A DNA stretch of 40,168 bases, taken from assembly GCA_027623655.1 (NCBI GenBank), contig JAQBVG010000011.1:1-40168 (forward strand). Direction: 5' to 3'. Shown here piece by piece: positions 8,959 to 17,748 of this stretch. The position numbers and the translations under genes were made by a program. The notes under the pieces were generated by a model. It saw only the letters and a list, made by a program, of their open reading frames with translations. It ran no database searches and had not been told where the DNA came from. The DNA comes from Chloroflexota bacterium (GTDB lineage Bacteria > Chloroflexota > Dehalococcoidia > Lucifugimonadales > Lucifugimonadaceae). Each line of letters starts with the position of its first letter. The first letter of the stretch is position 1.

Positions 8959-11439
8959 CTAACGCTCTGACGCCACCCAGAGGCGTTTGCCGTCGGTGCT
9001 GACCATGACCGTGCCGGCGTCGCGGGTTACGTAGACGGCTCCATCCGGCAGGCGGTCGTAGAGCCGTTTCATAACGTCGTCGTGCGGATGGCCGAACTGG
9101 TTTTTGACTCCAGTTGTAACTATTGCCAGCGCGGGATCGACCGCGTCCAGGAATTCTACTGTCGTCGACGTCCTGCTGCCGTGGTGACCGACTTTTAAGA
9201 CGGTTGACCTGACCGGCTTATCGGTGAGGATCAGGTCGGTTTCACCCCCTGATGTGACGTCGCCGGTAAGCAAGAACGAAACGTCTCGATAGTCGAGTCG
9301 CGCCACAACACCCCTGTCATTGAAATTTGTGCAGTTGGCGACTACGCACTCGGTCTGCAGAACGGTAAGTCGGACATCGCGGTCAAGAGTTATCGCCAGG
9401 TCAGGTTGAGCAGTGAGGATTTTTGTTTTTGCCAGGGGATTCAGATCGTTCTTACTAACTAACGCGGCCCAACTCTCGTACACGGCTGAGTCGTGTTTCA
9501 CACCCGAATCGATGATCGTTTCGATGTTGAACCGCTCGACTACTCGCTCTAGCCCACCGAGATGGTCGGCATCGGGGTGCGTCGAGAGCAGGACATCAAT
9601 CCTCCGATCGAGCGGTGGCATGACCGATTCGAGGTTTTGAACCGCAACGTCGGGATCGTCTCCGCCATCGACAAGAAGCCTCGCACCGGAGGGGGTCTCG
9701 ATCAGGATCATGTCACCCCTGTTTGTTTCAAAGAAAGTGACAACAAGCTCGCGTGAGTCGGCCCGCGTGACCCCCGCGGCGATTAGCGATGCTGCAACAG
9801 CGATCCAGATAATTCCTGCCGCATGTCCCTGTCGCCTGCGCCAGGCGGTACCGGACGACGGACTATTGCCCGCGTTTTGATCACGATTGGTGACTGTCTC
9901 TTTGCCGAACTGCGAAGCCGACTCCCAAACGTTTCGTAGTTTGGTCGTGATTGAGCGGCTTTTCAGACTGGCAAACAGGAGCCCGTACCAGCCTGCAATT
10001 AGTGCCTTCGACCAACCTTCGACGATGATCGGTCCGACAGGCAGAGAAGAGAACAACTCGGCGACGAAACTCATGTAATTGCCAGTGCCATGCGCGGCGA
10101 TACCGACCGCCGATACCGGAACATCAACGAACGCACCGACCGTGGCAACGATTCCGGAGCCGCCGATGAACAGGGGCAGGAATGGCACGACCATCAGGGT
10201 GCTCGGTATTCCCCAGATCGGTACGGCTCCGAAGTGAAAGGCGACAAGCGGGGCCGTGGCGAGCGTCGCGGCGAGCGATACTGCCGTTCCGTAAACCATC
10301 CCGACCAGCGGTCGCTTCGTGATCGGCGGAATTCTGCGTGACGGCTCGATCCACTCGCTTCCACGCGCAGCGATTCTGGCGCTGAACAGGGCGATGCCAA
10401 GGACGGCGGCGAAGCTAAGCTGGAACGAGATCGACCGAATTATCTCGGGGTCGATAGCCAGCATTATCACGGCTGCGAGAGCTAGAGGGGGTAAGACGCT
10501 GCGCTGCCGTCCGAACAGTCTGGCGGCGAGGTAGACCGTAAACATGATGGCAGCCCGATTTACCGAAGGCGTCAGGCCGGCCAACGTCGCATATCCCCAC
10601 ACAGCGAGTAACGGGACCGCGAGGTAGAGCTGTCTCCGGCGTCCGATCGCCCAGACGGATAGTGCAAGGACGATTCCGCCGACCATGGCGATGTGCAGGC
10701 CGGATATCGCCAGAATGTGGGACAAACCAGAAGTTCTGAATTCTTCGATTGTTTCAGGCCGCAGTTTTGTTCGATCGCCAACGAGCATTGCCGCTGCGAG
10801 CCCGCCGGTCCGGGATCCCAGCGAGTCGACGAGGTAGTAAGAGGTGTTCGATCGGAATCCGGAAATAAAAGGTCGTAGTGCAAATCCACCGGTCGTGCCA
10901 GTCAATTCGACGCTCGGTGTTGATATCGTGCCGGATATGTCACCGGGGTTACTTGCTGTCGAGCGAATCAGAAAACGGCCCGAGACCCTGTACCGATCTC
11001 CGTATCGGAAGTCGTCGGAACGCCGAGACGAGTTCGTCAGGTCGTGGAGACGACCCGTGTACACGTTTATCGAATAGGTGGCGTTGTTTTCGGCCCGGGT
11101 TTCGACGTCGAGTCGTATGCGTGTGCGACCGTTCGCTGGAGCGGGGTTGCTGAACAGCACTCCTTCGAGTGTCACGCGCTCTTCGTTACGTGGAATATCA
11201 CTCCACGAAGCCGCGGTTGAATATCCCGTAGCCGTCGCTCCCCGAAAAACGCCGAGCAGTGCCACAAGGACCAGTAACGCGGGGGTTACGTGTTTTCTGG
11301 TGTAAATCGCCGTCGCTACGACCACAAGGGATGCGACCAGACCGACTATCACTTCCGTGCCCGTTAGCGGCGACTGTGACATGGTCTGGCCAGCGACAAT
11401 GCCCAGTGTGAAGACGATAGATGCCTTTAGCAGTTTCAC
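8959..11439 (-). CDS. comEC: ComEC/Rec2 DNA-uptake channel with C-terminal metallo-beta-lactamase domain
   Basis: The membrane channel that passes transforming single-stranded DNA into the cytoplasm. With the GTG start at 11439 the protein has 826 residues, usual for ComEC. An N-terminal hydrophobic part and DUF4131-like region come first. The competence domain with multiple membrane helices follows, containing the family phrase GLSHILAISGLHIAMVGG. The C-terminal metallo-beta-lactamase domain has HPDADHLGG at about 621-629, matching HxDxDH, and a later GHHGSRTST segment. The GTG overlaps the comEA stop as GTGA, which decides the start and implies coupled translation. Longer in-frame openings upstream overlap comEA and are rejected. 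The function as a competence channel is family knowledge; natural transformation in this organism is inferred. Confidence 0.93.
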   Translation of the reverse strand: MKLLKASIVFTLGIVAGQTMSQSPLTGTEVIVGLVASLVVVATAIYTRKHVTPALLVLVALLGVFRGATATGYSTAASWSDIPRNEERVTLEGVLFSNPAPANGRTRIRLDVETRAENNATYSINVYTGRLHDLTNSSRRSDDFRYGDRYRVSGRFLIRSTASNPGDISGTISTPSVELTGTTGGFALRPFISGFRSNTSYYLVDSLGSRTGGLAAAMLVGDRTKLRPETIEEFRTSGLSHILAISGLHIAMVGGIVLALSVWAIGRRRQLYLAVPLLAVWGYATLAGLTPSVNRAAIMFTVYLAARLFGRQRSVLPPLALAAVIMLAIDPEIIRSISFQLSFAAVLGIALFSARIAARGSEWIEPSRRIPPITKRPLVGMVYGTAVSLAATLATAPLVAFHFGAVPIWGIPSTLMVVPFLPLFIGGSGIVATVGAFVDVPVSAVGIAAHGTGNYMSFVAELFSSLPVGPIIVEGWSKALIAGWYGLLFASLKSRSITTKLRNVWESASQFGKETVTNRDQNAGNSPSSGTAWRRRQGHAAGIIWIAVAASLIAAGVTRADSRELVVTFFETNRGDMILIETPSGARLLVDGGDDPDVAVQNLESVMPPLDRRIDVLLSTHPDADHLGGLERVVERFNIETIIDSGVKHDSAVYESWAALVSKNDLNPLAKTKILTAQPDLAITLDRDVRLTVLQTECVVANCTNFNDRGVVARLDYRDVSFLLTGDVTSGGETDLILTDKPVRSTVLKVGHHGSRTSTTVEFLDAVDPALAIVTTGVKNQFGHPHDDVMKRLYDRLPDGAVYVTRDAGTVMVSTDGKRLWVASER

Positions 11440-12131
11440 GGCTGAGAAACGTGCGGGCGGATCGACTCGACGGTCGCCGGGCCAATTCCGCTGATGGCCA
11501 ACAGGTCGTTCACAGACGATATGAGATTGTTGGTGCGCCACTCGATGATCGAATCTGCACGTACGTTGCCAATGCCGGGCAGCAGGATCAGCTGATCTTT
11601 AGTAGCGGTGTTGAGATCGATGAGACCGGTGAGCGATCCGTTGTTTGATCCAGTGTCTGGGGTTGTGGATTCGCTCGACACGATGGAGTCGATGCGACCC
11701 AAATCGACTGTCTGGTCCCCCGGTAATTCGATCTCTTCAGGCAGCGAACCAGATGTTGGGCCCAGGGACGGAACGACGATCTTTGCGCCGTCACGAACGT
11801 GCAGGGCGAGATTAATTCGACGATCGTCGGCATCCGGCGTCAACCCTCCGGCAGCATCGATTGCGTCGCCAACCCTGGGATCGCCGTCGAGCGAGTAGAC
11901 GCCCGGTTGAGTGACCTCGCCCGAGACCTGGAACGTGATCGGCGCTGGGGTTGGAATGAAAATTTCAACTCCGGAGGATTCTGAATCACGAGCGATCCAC
12001 AGTGTCAGGACCACTGTGAGAGCAACTATGCCGGTAACCGCTGCGGCCTGGACGAGACGATTGACGTTGTCAGATCGTTCTCCTTGAACAACATGTGGCT
12101 CGGGCTCAGGAATGTACGGCCGCTCAGTCAC
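11436..12131 (-). CDS. comEA: ComEA-like helix-hairpin-helix DNA receptor
   Basis: A 231-residue membrane-anchored DNA-binding protein that delivers DNA to ComEC. A short cytoplasmic N-terminus precedes one membrane helix (about 28-47). An SLBB-like beta-grasp domain (about 65-121, FQVSGEVTQPGVYSLDGDP) and a low-complexity Ser/Thr/Asp spacer (about 145-165) follow. A C-terminal HhH pair has LPGIG (184-188) and ISGIG (213-217) and the typical opening IDLNTATKDQL. The start is GTG at 12131. Its stop overlaps the comEC start, and the comEA-comEC order is the usual one. No comEB, comF or type IV pilus gene is present in the window. Confidence 0.92.
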   Translation of the reverse strand: MTERPYIPEPEPHVVQGERSDNVNRLVQAAAVTGIVALTVVLTLWIARDSESSGVEIFIPTPAPITFQVSGEVTQPGVYSLDGDPRVGDAIDAAGGLTPDADDRRINLALHVRDGAKIVVPSLGPTSGSLPEEIELPGDQTVDLGRIDSIVSSESTTPDTGSNNGSLTGLIDLNTATKDQLILLPGIGNVRADSIIEWRTNNLISSVNDLLAISGIGPATVESIRPHVSQP

Positions 12132-12359
12132 TGATTAGCACTCCGATCCATGCAACCCCGTAATGAATCGAGAGTATGACACAGGATTCGTGCAAATTTT
12201 GTCGATTTGTCGGTGGAACAAGTGCCGGTGGTGACGACAACGCCTAGAATGCTTGCCGATTCGGCCATTTTTGATCGGTAAGATCGATTCAGCAATTTCC
12301 GAGTACGCTGATCTCTCTCAGCCGTACCGCAATAACTCCCCACGGAAGGTCTCTGTCCA

Positions 12360-13514
12360 ATGAAGATCGAGCAGATAACAGTCACAACGTTCAAAACCAG
12401 GTCGAAGAAGGTCAGCGACACCGACGGGCATACCCACCCCGGACCCGAGCATGATTCCAAGGAGTCGATGCTTACTATCACAACAGATGATGGGCATTCC
12501 GGTTATTCGTTCGGTTCTGGAGAAGCACTCAGGCCGTACGTGCTCGAAAACTTCGTAAAAAAGGTGTTCATGGGCGAGGACCCCATGGACAGGGAGAAAC
12601 TCTGGATCAACCTGGCCAAGTGGCAGCGTGGCAGCGGTGCAAATCTGACCGATCGCACGCTCTCAGTTGCCGAGCTTGCGCTGTGGGACCTGGCAGGCCG
12701 CGCTCTCAATACACCAGTCTGGAAATTGCTCGGTGGATATCGGGACAAGGTGGCTGCGTACGGCTCGACGATGTGCGGTGACGAAATAGAAGGAGGCCTT
12801 GCGACACCCGAGGACTATGGCAACTTTGCTGAGTGGATGGTCAAGCGAGGGTACAAGGCCATCAAACTTCATACGTGGATGCCGCCGGTCACATGGGCGC
12901 CCAGCGTGAAGATGGACATCAAGGCCTGTGCGGCCGTCCGCGAAGCAGTAGGGCCCGATTTTCCACTAATGCTCGATGCCAACCACTGGTACTCGCGAAT
13001 GGATGCGCTCGAACTTGGTAAGGGAATCCAAGCCCTGGGCTACTACTGGTACGAAGAGCCGATGGACGAACATTCTACGGAGTCGTACCGCTGGCTCGCT
13101 GAGCAACTCGAAATTCCGATCATCGGTCCCGAGTACGCATACGGAAAATTCCACACACGTGCCGAGTGGATAGCGTCGAAAGCCTGCGACATTTGTCGAG
13201 TCGGAGTCGCAGATGTTGGCGGAATCGGACCGAGCATGAAGATTGCGCACCTGGCCGAATCGTTCAACATGGACTGCGAAATCCACGGCGGTGGGGCAGG
13301 AAACCTGGCCGTGATCGGCGCGATTTCGAATACAACGTGGTACGAACGCGGACTGCTTCACCCGTTCATCGACCACGATGAAGTGCCGAGACACCTGAAC
13401 AGCATCGTCGACCCGATGGACGAGGACGGGAACATACCAATGCCGATGCTGCCGGGTCTTGGCGAAGACATCAATTTTGATTACATCGCTGAGAACACGA
13501 TTTCGACACACTGA
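12360..13514 (+). CDS. mandelate racemase/muconate lactonizing enzyme family protein (enolase superfamily)
   Basis: A 384-residue member of COG4948. The N-terminal capping domain (about 1-130) contains the LSVAELALWDLAGR segment, and a TIM-barrel follows. Candidate catalytic residues are K169 and H171 (KLH motif of the second strand), metal ligands D206 (MLDANHWY), E232 (YYWYEEP) and E258 (IGPEYAYG), and the general base H309 (EIHGGG). This pattern fits acid-sugar dehydratases of the mandelate racemase subgroup, with His in place of the second Lys of mandelate racemase; the precise substrate cannot be assigned. The 228 bases upstream separate it from the divergent comEA. A second, different enolase-superfamily gene lies at 38255-39457. 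Confidence 0.9.
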   Translation: MKIEQITVTTFKTRSKKVSDTDGHTHPGPEHDSKESMLTITTDDGHSGYSFGSGEALRPYVLENFVKKVFMGEDPMDREKLWINLAKWQRGSGANLTDRTLSVAELALWDLAGRALNTPVWKLLGGYRDKVAAYGSTMCGDEIEGGLATPEDYGNFAEWMVKRGYKAIKLHTWMPPVTWAPSVKMDIKACAAVREAVGPDFPLMLDANHWYSRMDALELGKGIQALGYYWYEEPMDEHSTESYRWLAEQLEIPIIGPEYAYGKFHTRAEWIASKACDICRVGVADVGGIGPSMKIAHLAESFNMDCEIHGGGAGNLAVIGAISNTTWYERGLLHPFIDHDEVPRHLNSIVDPMDEDGNIPMPMLPGLGEDINFDYIAENTISTH

Positions 13515-13814
13515 TACCTGTGCGAACCACGTGACAACAAAAGTAGATTGACTGCGCCACCACCGATTTCGATTTTCTGAAATGGCTGTAGTGCGAAGTG
13601 CTGAACTTCTGCTGTTGTTGACGGCTGACGGGTGTTGTTGCCTGCTCAGTCCTTCGTATAATTGCCCGGCTGGTCCGCCAGCAAGTAATAGTGCAGTTAC
13701 ATATTGAGCTGACACGCCCGCGCGATCTGTGTCTCGGAACACTCTGAGCTTCAACTTTGAGTTTCAACCGGGAACGGTGGCTGCGGGCGTTGTGACATAT
13801 TCAGGAGAAAAATC
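13515..13814. other. gap of 300 bases upstream of ilvE
   Basis: No credible gene is seen. The stretch holds the ilvE promoter (13635-13662) and a leader of about 145 bases. The leader contains a small hairpin (13669-13682) and an imperfect 11-base direct repeat, TGAGCTTCAAC (13745-13755) and TGAGTTTCAAC (13758-13768), 13 bases apart. Confidence 0.5.
13635..13662 (+). promoter_or_regulatory. sigma-70-like promoter for ilvE
   Basis: TTGTTG (13635-13640) and a perfect TATAAT (13657-13662) are separated by 16 bases. Transcription would start near 13669 and give a leader of about 145 bases before ilvE at 13815. This is the best match to a housekeeping promoter in the window. Confidence 0.6.
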
Positions 13815-14750
13815 ATGACGCAAAAGGCCTGGGCATTCCTCGGCGGGAAGCAAGTTCCGCTCGAGGACGCGAAGGTAGGCGTCATGACACACGCGCTTCA
13901 CTACGGCACTTCGGTGTTCGAAGGTATTCGAGGCAACTGGAACGAGAAGCTCGGCAAGGTGTCTATCTTCCGACTCAGGGAGCACTACGAGCGACTGCAA
14001 CGCGGGTGCAAAATTCTTCGAATCGATTTGCCGTATTCGGTCGACGATCTGTGCAAAATCACCACCGACCTGCTTGAGCGAAACGGCTACCGCCAGGATG
14101 TGTATCTTCGACCCCTGGCGTTCAAGGGCCAGCAGGCGGTCGCCAACCTGAACCTGAATGCCCTTGAAAACGAGTTCATGCTGGTGATACTGCCCTTCGG
14201 ATCGTATATCGACAATACGCGTCCGCTCAGGTGCCAGACGTCTTCGTGGCGACGGCCGATGGACTCTTCGATGCCGACGGGCGTCAAGATTTCAGGTCTC
14301 TACACGACGAGCATCCTGGCGAAGTCCGAGGCAATCGCGGCAGGCTTCGATGAAGCAATACTCCTGAATCAGGATGGGAGTGTTTCTGAGGGCAGTGGCG
14401 AAAATCTTTTTATGGTCCGCGATGGCATCATCAGCACGCCTGCGGAGACCGACAACTGTCTGCTCGGGATCACCCGCGACTCCGTAATACGACTTGCGAA
14501 GGATCAACTCGGGATGGACGTTGTTCAGCGACACATCCATCGGTCCGAGTTGTACCTTGCGGACGAGGTCTTCCTGACCGGCACCGCGGCCCACCTGACA
14601 TCGGTCGGTGAGCTCGACAATCGTGCAATCGGTTCAGGCAAAACCGGACCGATCACACAGAGATTGCAGGATCTGTATTTCGCCACAGTCGTTGGCGACA
14701 ATGACGATTACGCCGATTGGTGCACACTGGTTACTCCATCGGGTGGGTAG
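13815..14750 (+). CDS. ilvE: branched-chain amino acid aminotransferase
   Basis: A 311-residue class IV PLP-dependent aminotransferase that makes the last step to leucine, isoleucine and valine. Seen are THALHYGTSVFEGIRG (25-40), the PLP lysine K158 in TGVKISGLYTTS, and the class IV signature SEGSGENLFMV (191-201). The last residues depart from the core fold. The start ATG is preceded by AGGAG at a good distance. It is transcribed separately from the T-box controlled ilv-leu operon 14 kb downstream, although its product completes that pathway. D-amino acid and aminodeoxychorismate enzymes share the fold, but the length and the FEGIRG motif favour IlvE. Confidence 0.93.
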   Translation: MTQKAWAFLGGKQVPLEDAKVGVMTHALHYGTSVFEGIRGNWNEKLGKVSIFRLREHYERLQRGCKILRIDLPYSVDDLCKITTDLLERNGYRQDVYLRPLAFKGQQAVANLNLNALENEFMLVILPFGSYIDNTRPLRCQTSSWRRPMDSSMPTGVKISGLYTTSILAKSEAIAAGFDEAILLNQDGSVSEGSGENLFMVRDGIISTPAETDNCLLGITRDSVIRLAKDQLGMDVVQRHIHRSELYLADEVFLTGTAAHLTSVGELDNRAIGSGKTGPITQRLQDLYFATVVGDNDDYADWCTLVTPSGG

Positions 14751-14873
14751 TTGGCTGGCAAGCAGGTAATATTCTGATCTGGCCCGGTAAAAATCTGCGT
14801 GACCGCTTTCAGTTACGCCAGAGTTGTTTCGGCCAAATTCATCAGGATTGCTCAATTTGAGGACTTTGGCCAA

Positions 14874-15512
14874 ATGACGACCGACCCGATGGTGGTGCGG
14901 GACGTTTTTGTCAGCCACTACTTCCTGCTGGCCTTTCTTACGAGCCTGGGAACTCTCCAAATATCTGTGACGATATCCGGAGCGCGTGGGTTGTGGTTAA
15001 CGCCTCACCGGACCGTGACCCGTTGGCTGGGAATTGGATTGATCGTTGCCGGAGTGTTGATCTTTTACGGTCAGCCACTGTGGATTGAAGGGCCATGGGC
15101 CGAAGGTTCAGTCGAGGCCAACTCAGCTACGCTGGCCTGGGGTCAGTCCAGTTGGAGCGAACTCTCAGGTGCCAGGAATGTAAACGATATCCACGGTGGG
15201 CTAGATGGACGGACCCAGGCGATCTGGTTTCCGTTGGCTGCTGTCCTCGCGATCGTGACCTCCGCTGTTGTCGGCTCGCTGAGTCTGCGGATTACGAAGA
15301 GCGCAGAGTTGGATCCAGGCGAATCCGATCCTGTTGACGACAGTTCTGATGGCATCGCCGGGTTATCAAACCGTTCCTACTTCTCCAACCTGCCCGTTTC
15401 CTGGCGCAATTTTCGTGCAGAGATCGCCGGCTTGTGGACTTCGGGTCTCGAGGCCGCTGATCGATGGAGCCTATTCAGGATGATATTCGGTGGAGCCGGG
15501 AGGAAGTCTTGA
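14874..15512 (+). CDS. small polytopic membrane protein of unknown function
   Basis: I do not recognise a function. The protein has 212 residues from the ATG at 14874, which has a GAGGA-type site upstream; an earlier in-frame start at 14799 has weaker context. Three hydrophobic segments are visible, near residues 12-35 (VSHYFLLAFLTSLGTLQISV), 50-66 (LGIGLIVAGVLIFYGQP) and 119-140 (FPLAAVLAIVTSAVVGSLSL), with a long polar loop between the second and third and a soluble acidic tail. Its stop overlaps the probable TTG start of the PAP2-like gene (TTGA), so the two are likely co-translated and may act together at the membrane. Confidence 0.7.
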   Translation: MTTDPMVVRDVFVSHYFLLAFLTSLGTLQISVTISGARGLWLTPHRTVTRWLGIGLIVAGVLIFYGQPLWIEGPWAEGSVEANSATLAWGQSSWSELSGARNVNDIHGGLDGRTQAIWFPLAAVLAIVTSAVVGSLSLRITKSAELDPGESDPVDDSSDGIAGLSNRSYFSNLPVSWRNFRAEIAGLWTSGLEAADRWSLFRMIFGGAGRKS

Positions 15513-16096
15513 ATACGATCGACACGAACCTGGTGATCTGGCTAAACGGTCTTTCGGGCAACGTTAAGATATTTGACGACCTTATGCGGCTGATCGCCAG
15601 CGACTATTTGATGCCTCTGTTTTTCTCGCTGTCGATGTTCGCTCTGTGGTACTCGGGCCGCACACCACCAGAGCGCGCCAGGTACCAGCTGGCTTCCGTC
15701 ATGGGTGCAAGTGCTATTGGTCTTTCCAACGTCGCTGTCTGGCTCATCAATATCAGCTGGGATCGTTCTCGACCTTTCGTCGATCATGGCGACCAGCTGA
15801 ACCTGTTGTTCTATCCGCCAACCGATCCTTCGTTTCCGGCTAACCCGGTTGCAGTTGGGTTCGCTGCTGCAGCTGCGATATGGACGGTAAACCGCAAGTT
15901 AGCATGGTGGCTGATCGCCGCCGCAACGATTTACGGTTTTTCGAGACTCTACGCCGGTGTTTTCTACCCCACTGACGTTATCGGTGGGGCGATCGTCGGA
16001 GTTGCGGTGTTCGGTTTCACCAGTTATCTGCGCAGATTTCTTGAGCCGCTCGTTACATCGTTTATCCGGCTCATGCGCGGTTTGTCCGCCGCCTGA
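15509..16096 (+). CDS. PAP2-superfamily membrane protein lacking the catalytic histidines
   Basis: A membrane protein with the layout of PAP2/BcrC lipid phosphatases: several membrane helices and three signature regions in order. Region 1 reads NISWDRSRP (Lys of KxxxxxxRP replaced by N81; R88-P89 kept). Region 2 reads PSFPANPVA (His replaced by P113). Region 3 reads SRLYAGVFYPTD (His replaced by F152; final Asp kept). Numbering uses the TTG start at 15509, which overlaps the upstream stop and follows a GGGAGG site; the open frame extends upstream to 15464. Loss of both His residues makes lipid-phosphate hydrolysis by the known mechanism unlikely. It may be a pseudoenzyme, a transporter or a lipid-binding relative. 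Its 3' end overlaps the convergent PHP-type gene by 26 bases. Confidence 0.82.
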   Translation: MNTIDTNLVIWLNGLSGNVKIFDDLMRLIASDYLMPLFFSLSMFALWYSGRTPPERARYQLASVMGASAIGLSNVAVWLINISWDRSRPFVDHGDQLNLLFYPPTDPSFPANPVAVGFAAAAAIWTVNRKLAWWLIAAATIYGFSRLYAGVFYPTDVIGGAIVGVAVFGFTSYLRRFLEPLVTSFIRLMRGLSAA

Positions 16097-16967
16097 CTCG
16101 CCAGAGCCGTCTGAACCGCCGCTGCCAACGGCGCTTTGTACGGTCCGACGCCGGTAACTTGACCCCGAACCTCGGCACCCTGACCCATGCCCGAGGGGTC
16201 TGACGATCAATGACACGTTCCCTGTGTGGAGTACGACCCTCGAGCAACATTTCCGGATTTGTCTCAAACAGGTAGATGGCTTCTTGCTCGCCTACCAGGT
16301 CCTGCACGATACCGAACGCCTGGCTGAGTATCGGCGAGCGGGGAGGATTGGCAGAGTGCATTTCGGACCCGACGACGTGTGCAATACCGCGCCTGATAAA
16401 TTGATTGGCTGCCCGTTTCGCCCCGCTGCCATACTGACCGGTCAGGCTGCCTGCGGCTATCTGGACAACAACTCCATCATCGACCAGGCGCTGCAGCCGA
16501 TTTGGGCGGCGTTGAAATTCGACGTTTCGTTCGGGGTGAGCGAGCACGGGAACCAATCGCTGGGTTAGTAATCGCCCGATCACATCCTCGACGTAGGGCG
16601 GACACCGGTTGAACGGCGGTTCGACAAGCAGAAACCTGGTTCGGTTGAGCGTAGTGATGTTGCTGGAATCGACCAGTTCCGGCAATGACGTGTCCAGGCG
16701 ATAAGACATGCCAACGAAAATGCGCACTCGGTGTGTGTTCCTCCCGGACGCGTCACTCTGTAGCGCGGCGTTCAATGCGTCCGTCAGTTCGCGTACATGC
16801 TGTGTGGTCTGGTTTTCGAGTTCCATGTCCCGATAGTGCGGGGTTGCGATGATCGTATCGGTGCCATCCTGCGCGGCCAGGCGCGCCATTGCCAGGCTTT
16901 CTTCCACTGTTGTTGGACCGTCGTCCAATCCGGGAAGTATGTGTGCGTGGATATCGACTCTTGGCAA
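16071..16967 (-). CDS. CpsB/YwqE-like PHP-domain protein (tyrosine phosphatase family) with altered metal ligands
   Basis: A 298-residue protein of the PHP-fold capsular tyrosine phosphatase family that regulates polysaccharide export kinases in other bacteria. Conserved are DIHAHILPGLDDGP (5-18; H7, H9), ATPHY (41-45; H44) and AHPERN (143-148; H144). Two expected metal ligands differ: the Glu of the GxE segment is Ser (GMSYRL, S88), and the Asp of the SDAH motif is Glu (SEMHS, E202; H204 kept). The last 40 residues are strongly basic (KRRWQRRFRRLWRVRRR), which is unusual and might bind nucleic acid or membrane lipids. The 3' end overlaps the PAP2-like gene. No capsule operon is nearby, so a role in polysaccharide control is only a family-based guess. 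Confidence 0.8.
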   Translation of the reverse strand: MPRVDIHAHILPGLDDGPTTVEESLAMARLAAQDGTDTIIATPHYRDMELENQTTQHVRELTDALNAALQSDASGRNTHRVRIFVGMSYRLDTSLPELVDSSNITTLNRTRFLLVEPPFNRCPPYVEDVIGRLLTQRLVPVLAHPERNVEFQRRPNRLQRLVDDGVVVQIAAGSLTGQYGSGAKRAANQFIRRGIAHVVGSEMHSANPPRSPILSQAFGIVQDLVGEQEAIYLFETNPEMLLEGRTPHRERVIDRQTPRAWVRVPRFGVKLPASDRTKRRWQRRFRRLWRVRRRTNRA

Positions 16968-16995
16968 TCAGGAAAACCTTTTTGGGGTACCTCAG

Positions 16996-17748
16996 CTAAG
17001 CACGGGCGGTCAGGCGTCGAAAAATTTCACCGTATTTAAAACCATAGCCTTTTGCCGCGTCTTCGTGGCGGCTACGCATGCGTCTGTCCATGTCGGATCC
17101 GAACGACAAACCGGGGATCTGACTTTCGTGCTTTGAAAGGGCGTCGATTTTCGTGTCGACAGAGTCTGACACATCGACGATCACGTCTGACTGATCTGCG
17201 CCCCAGAAGAACAGGTGCTTGACCTTGTAGGGTTCAAGGCCGTTTACGAGCTGGTCGGAGAAGTGCAGATGGTCTCGGGCGTAGGGGTAGATAGCATCCT
17301 GGACCGTGATACCGACATGTCGATGGTCCCGGTGTTGAAATCCATTCACGCGGTGTTGGTCGTGGGTGAACACAACCTGGGGACGATACTTACGGAGCGC
17401 GTGGACTACTTCACCGAGGAAGACGCGGTCTGCCTCAAGTTCCCCGTCCGGGTGATTGAGGATGACGATGTCACTGACTCCTATAGCATCGGCTGCTGCC
17501 CTCTGCTCGGCCGCACGAATGGCAACAATACGTTCCGATGTCATTTCAATATCGTTGCTGCCACTGCTACCGGTGGTGCACTGAACGTAGGTAATTTCGC
17601 ATCCTCTGGATGCCCAGAGAGCGGCCGTTGCGCCAGCCCCGATTTCGGCATCGTCCGGGTGGGCGAATATGACCATCGCCCGCTCAGGAGTTTCAGTAAT
17701 CTGTTCATATTTCGTCACCGTTGTGGGCGTCGAAAACGGGTAGGTCAT
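16996..17748 (-). CDS. PIG-L/LmbE family zinc-dependent deacetylase
   Basis: A 250-residue member of the LmbE/PIG-L family, which removes acetyl groups from N-acetylglucosaminyl compounds; relatives include MshB of mycothiol and BshB of bacillithiol synthesis. The zinc motif AHPDDAE (29-35) and the downstream HRDHRHVG segment (139-146) are intact. The start ATG at 17748 has GGAGG about six bases upstream, so a longer in-frame reading is rejected. The gene is divergent from glyA and lies 28 bases upstream of the PHP-type gene on the same strand, probably one transcript. The substrate is unknown. A GT4 glycosyltransferase and a dual-GNAT protein, the other kinds of enzyme used in mycothiol synthesis, occur about 8-10 kb away. 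Confidence 0.88.
   Translation of the reverse strand: MTYPFSTPTTVTKYEQITETPERAMVIFAHPDDAEIGAGATAALWASRGCEITYVQCTTGSSGSNDIEMTSERIVAIRAAEQRAAADAIGVSDIVILNHPDGELEADRVFLGEVVHALRKYRPQVVFTHDQHRVNGFQHRDHRHVGITVQDAIYPYARDHLHFSDQLVNGLEPYKVKHLFFWGADQSDVIVDVSDSVDTKIDALSKHESQIPGLSFGSDMDRRMRSRHEDAAKGYGFKYGEIFRRLTARA

Noticed and set aside
11440-11541. Longer N-terminus for comEC
   Set aside because: It would overlap comEA by about 100 bases and adds a charged sequence absent from the family; the GTGA overlap start at 11439 fits better.
12966-13754. Long antisense open frame (262 codons) opposite the enolase-superfamily gene and its downstream gap
   Set aside because: The product matches no recognisable family, is cysteine/arginine-rich in the way of shadow frames, and lies opposite a clearly conserved gene.
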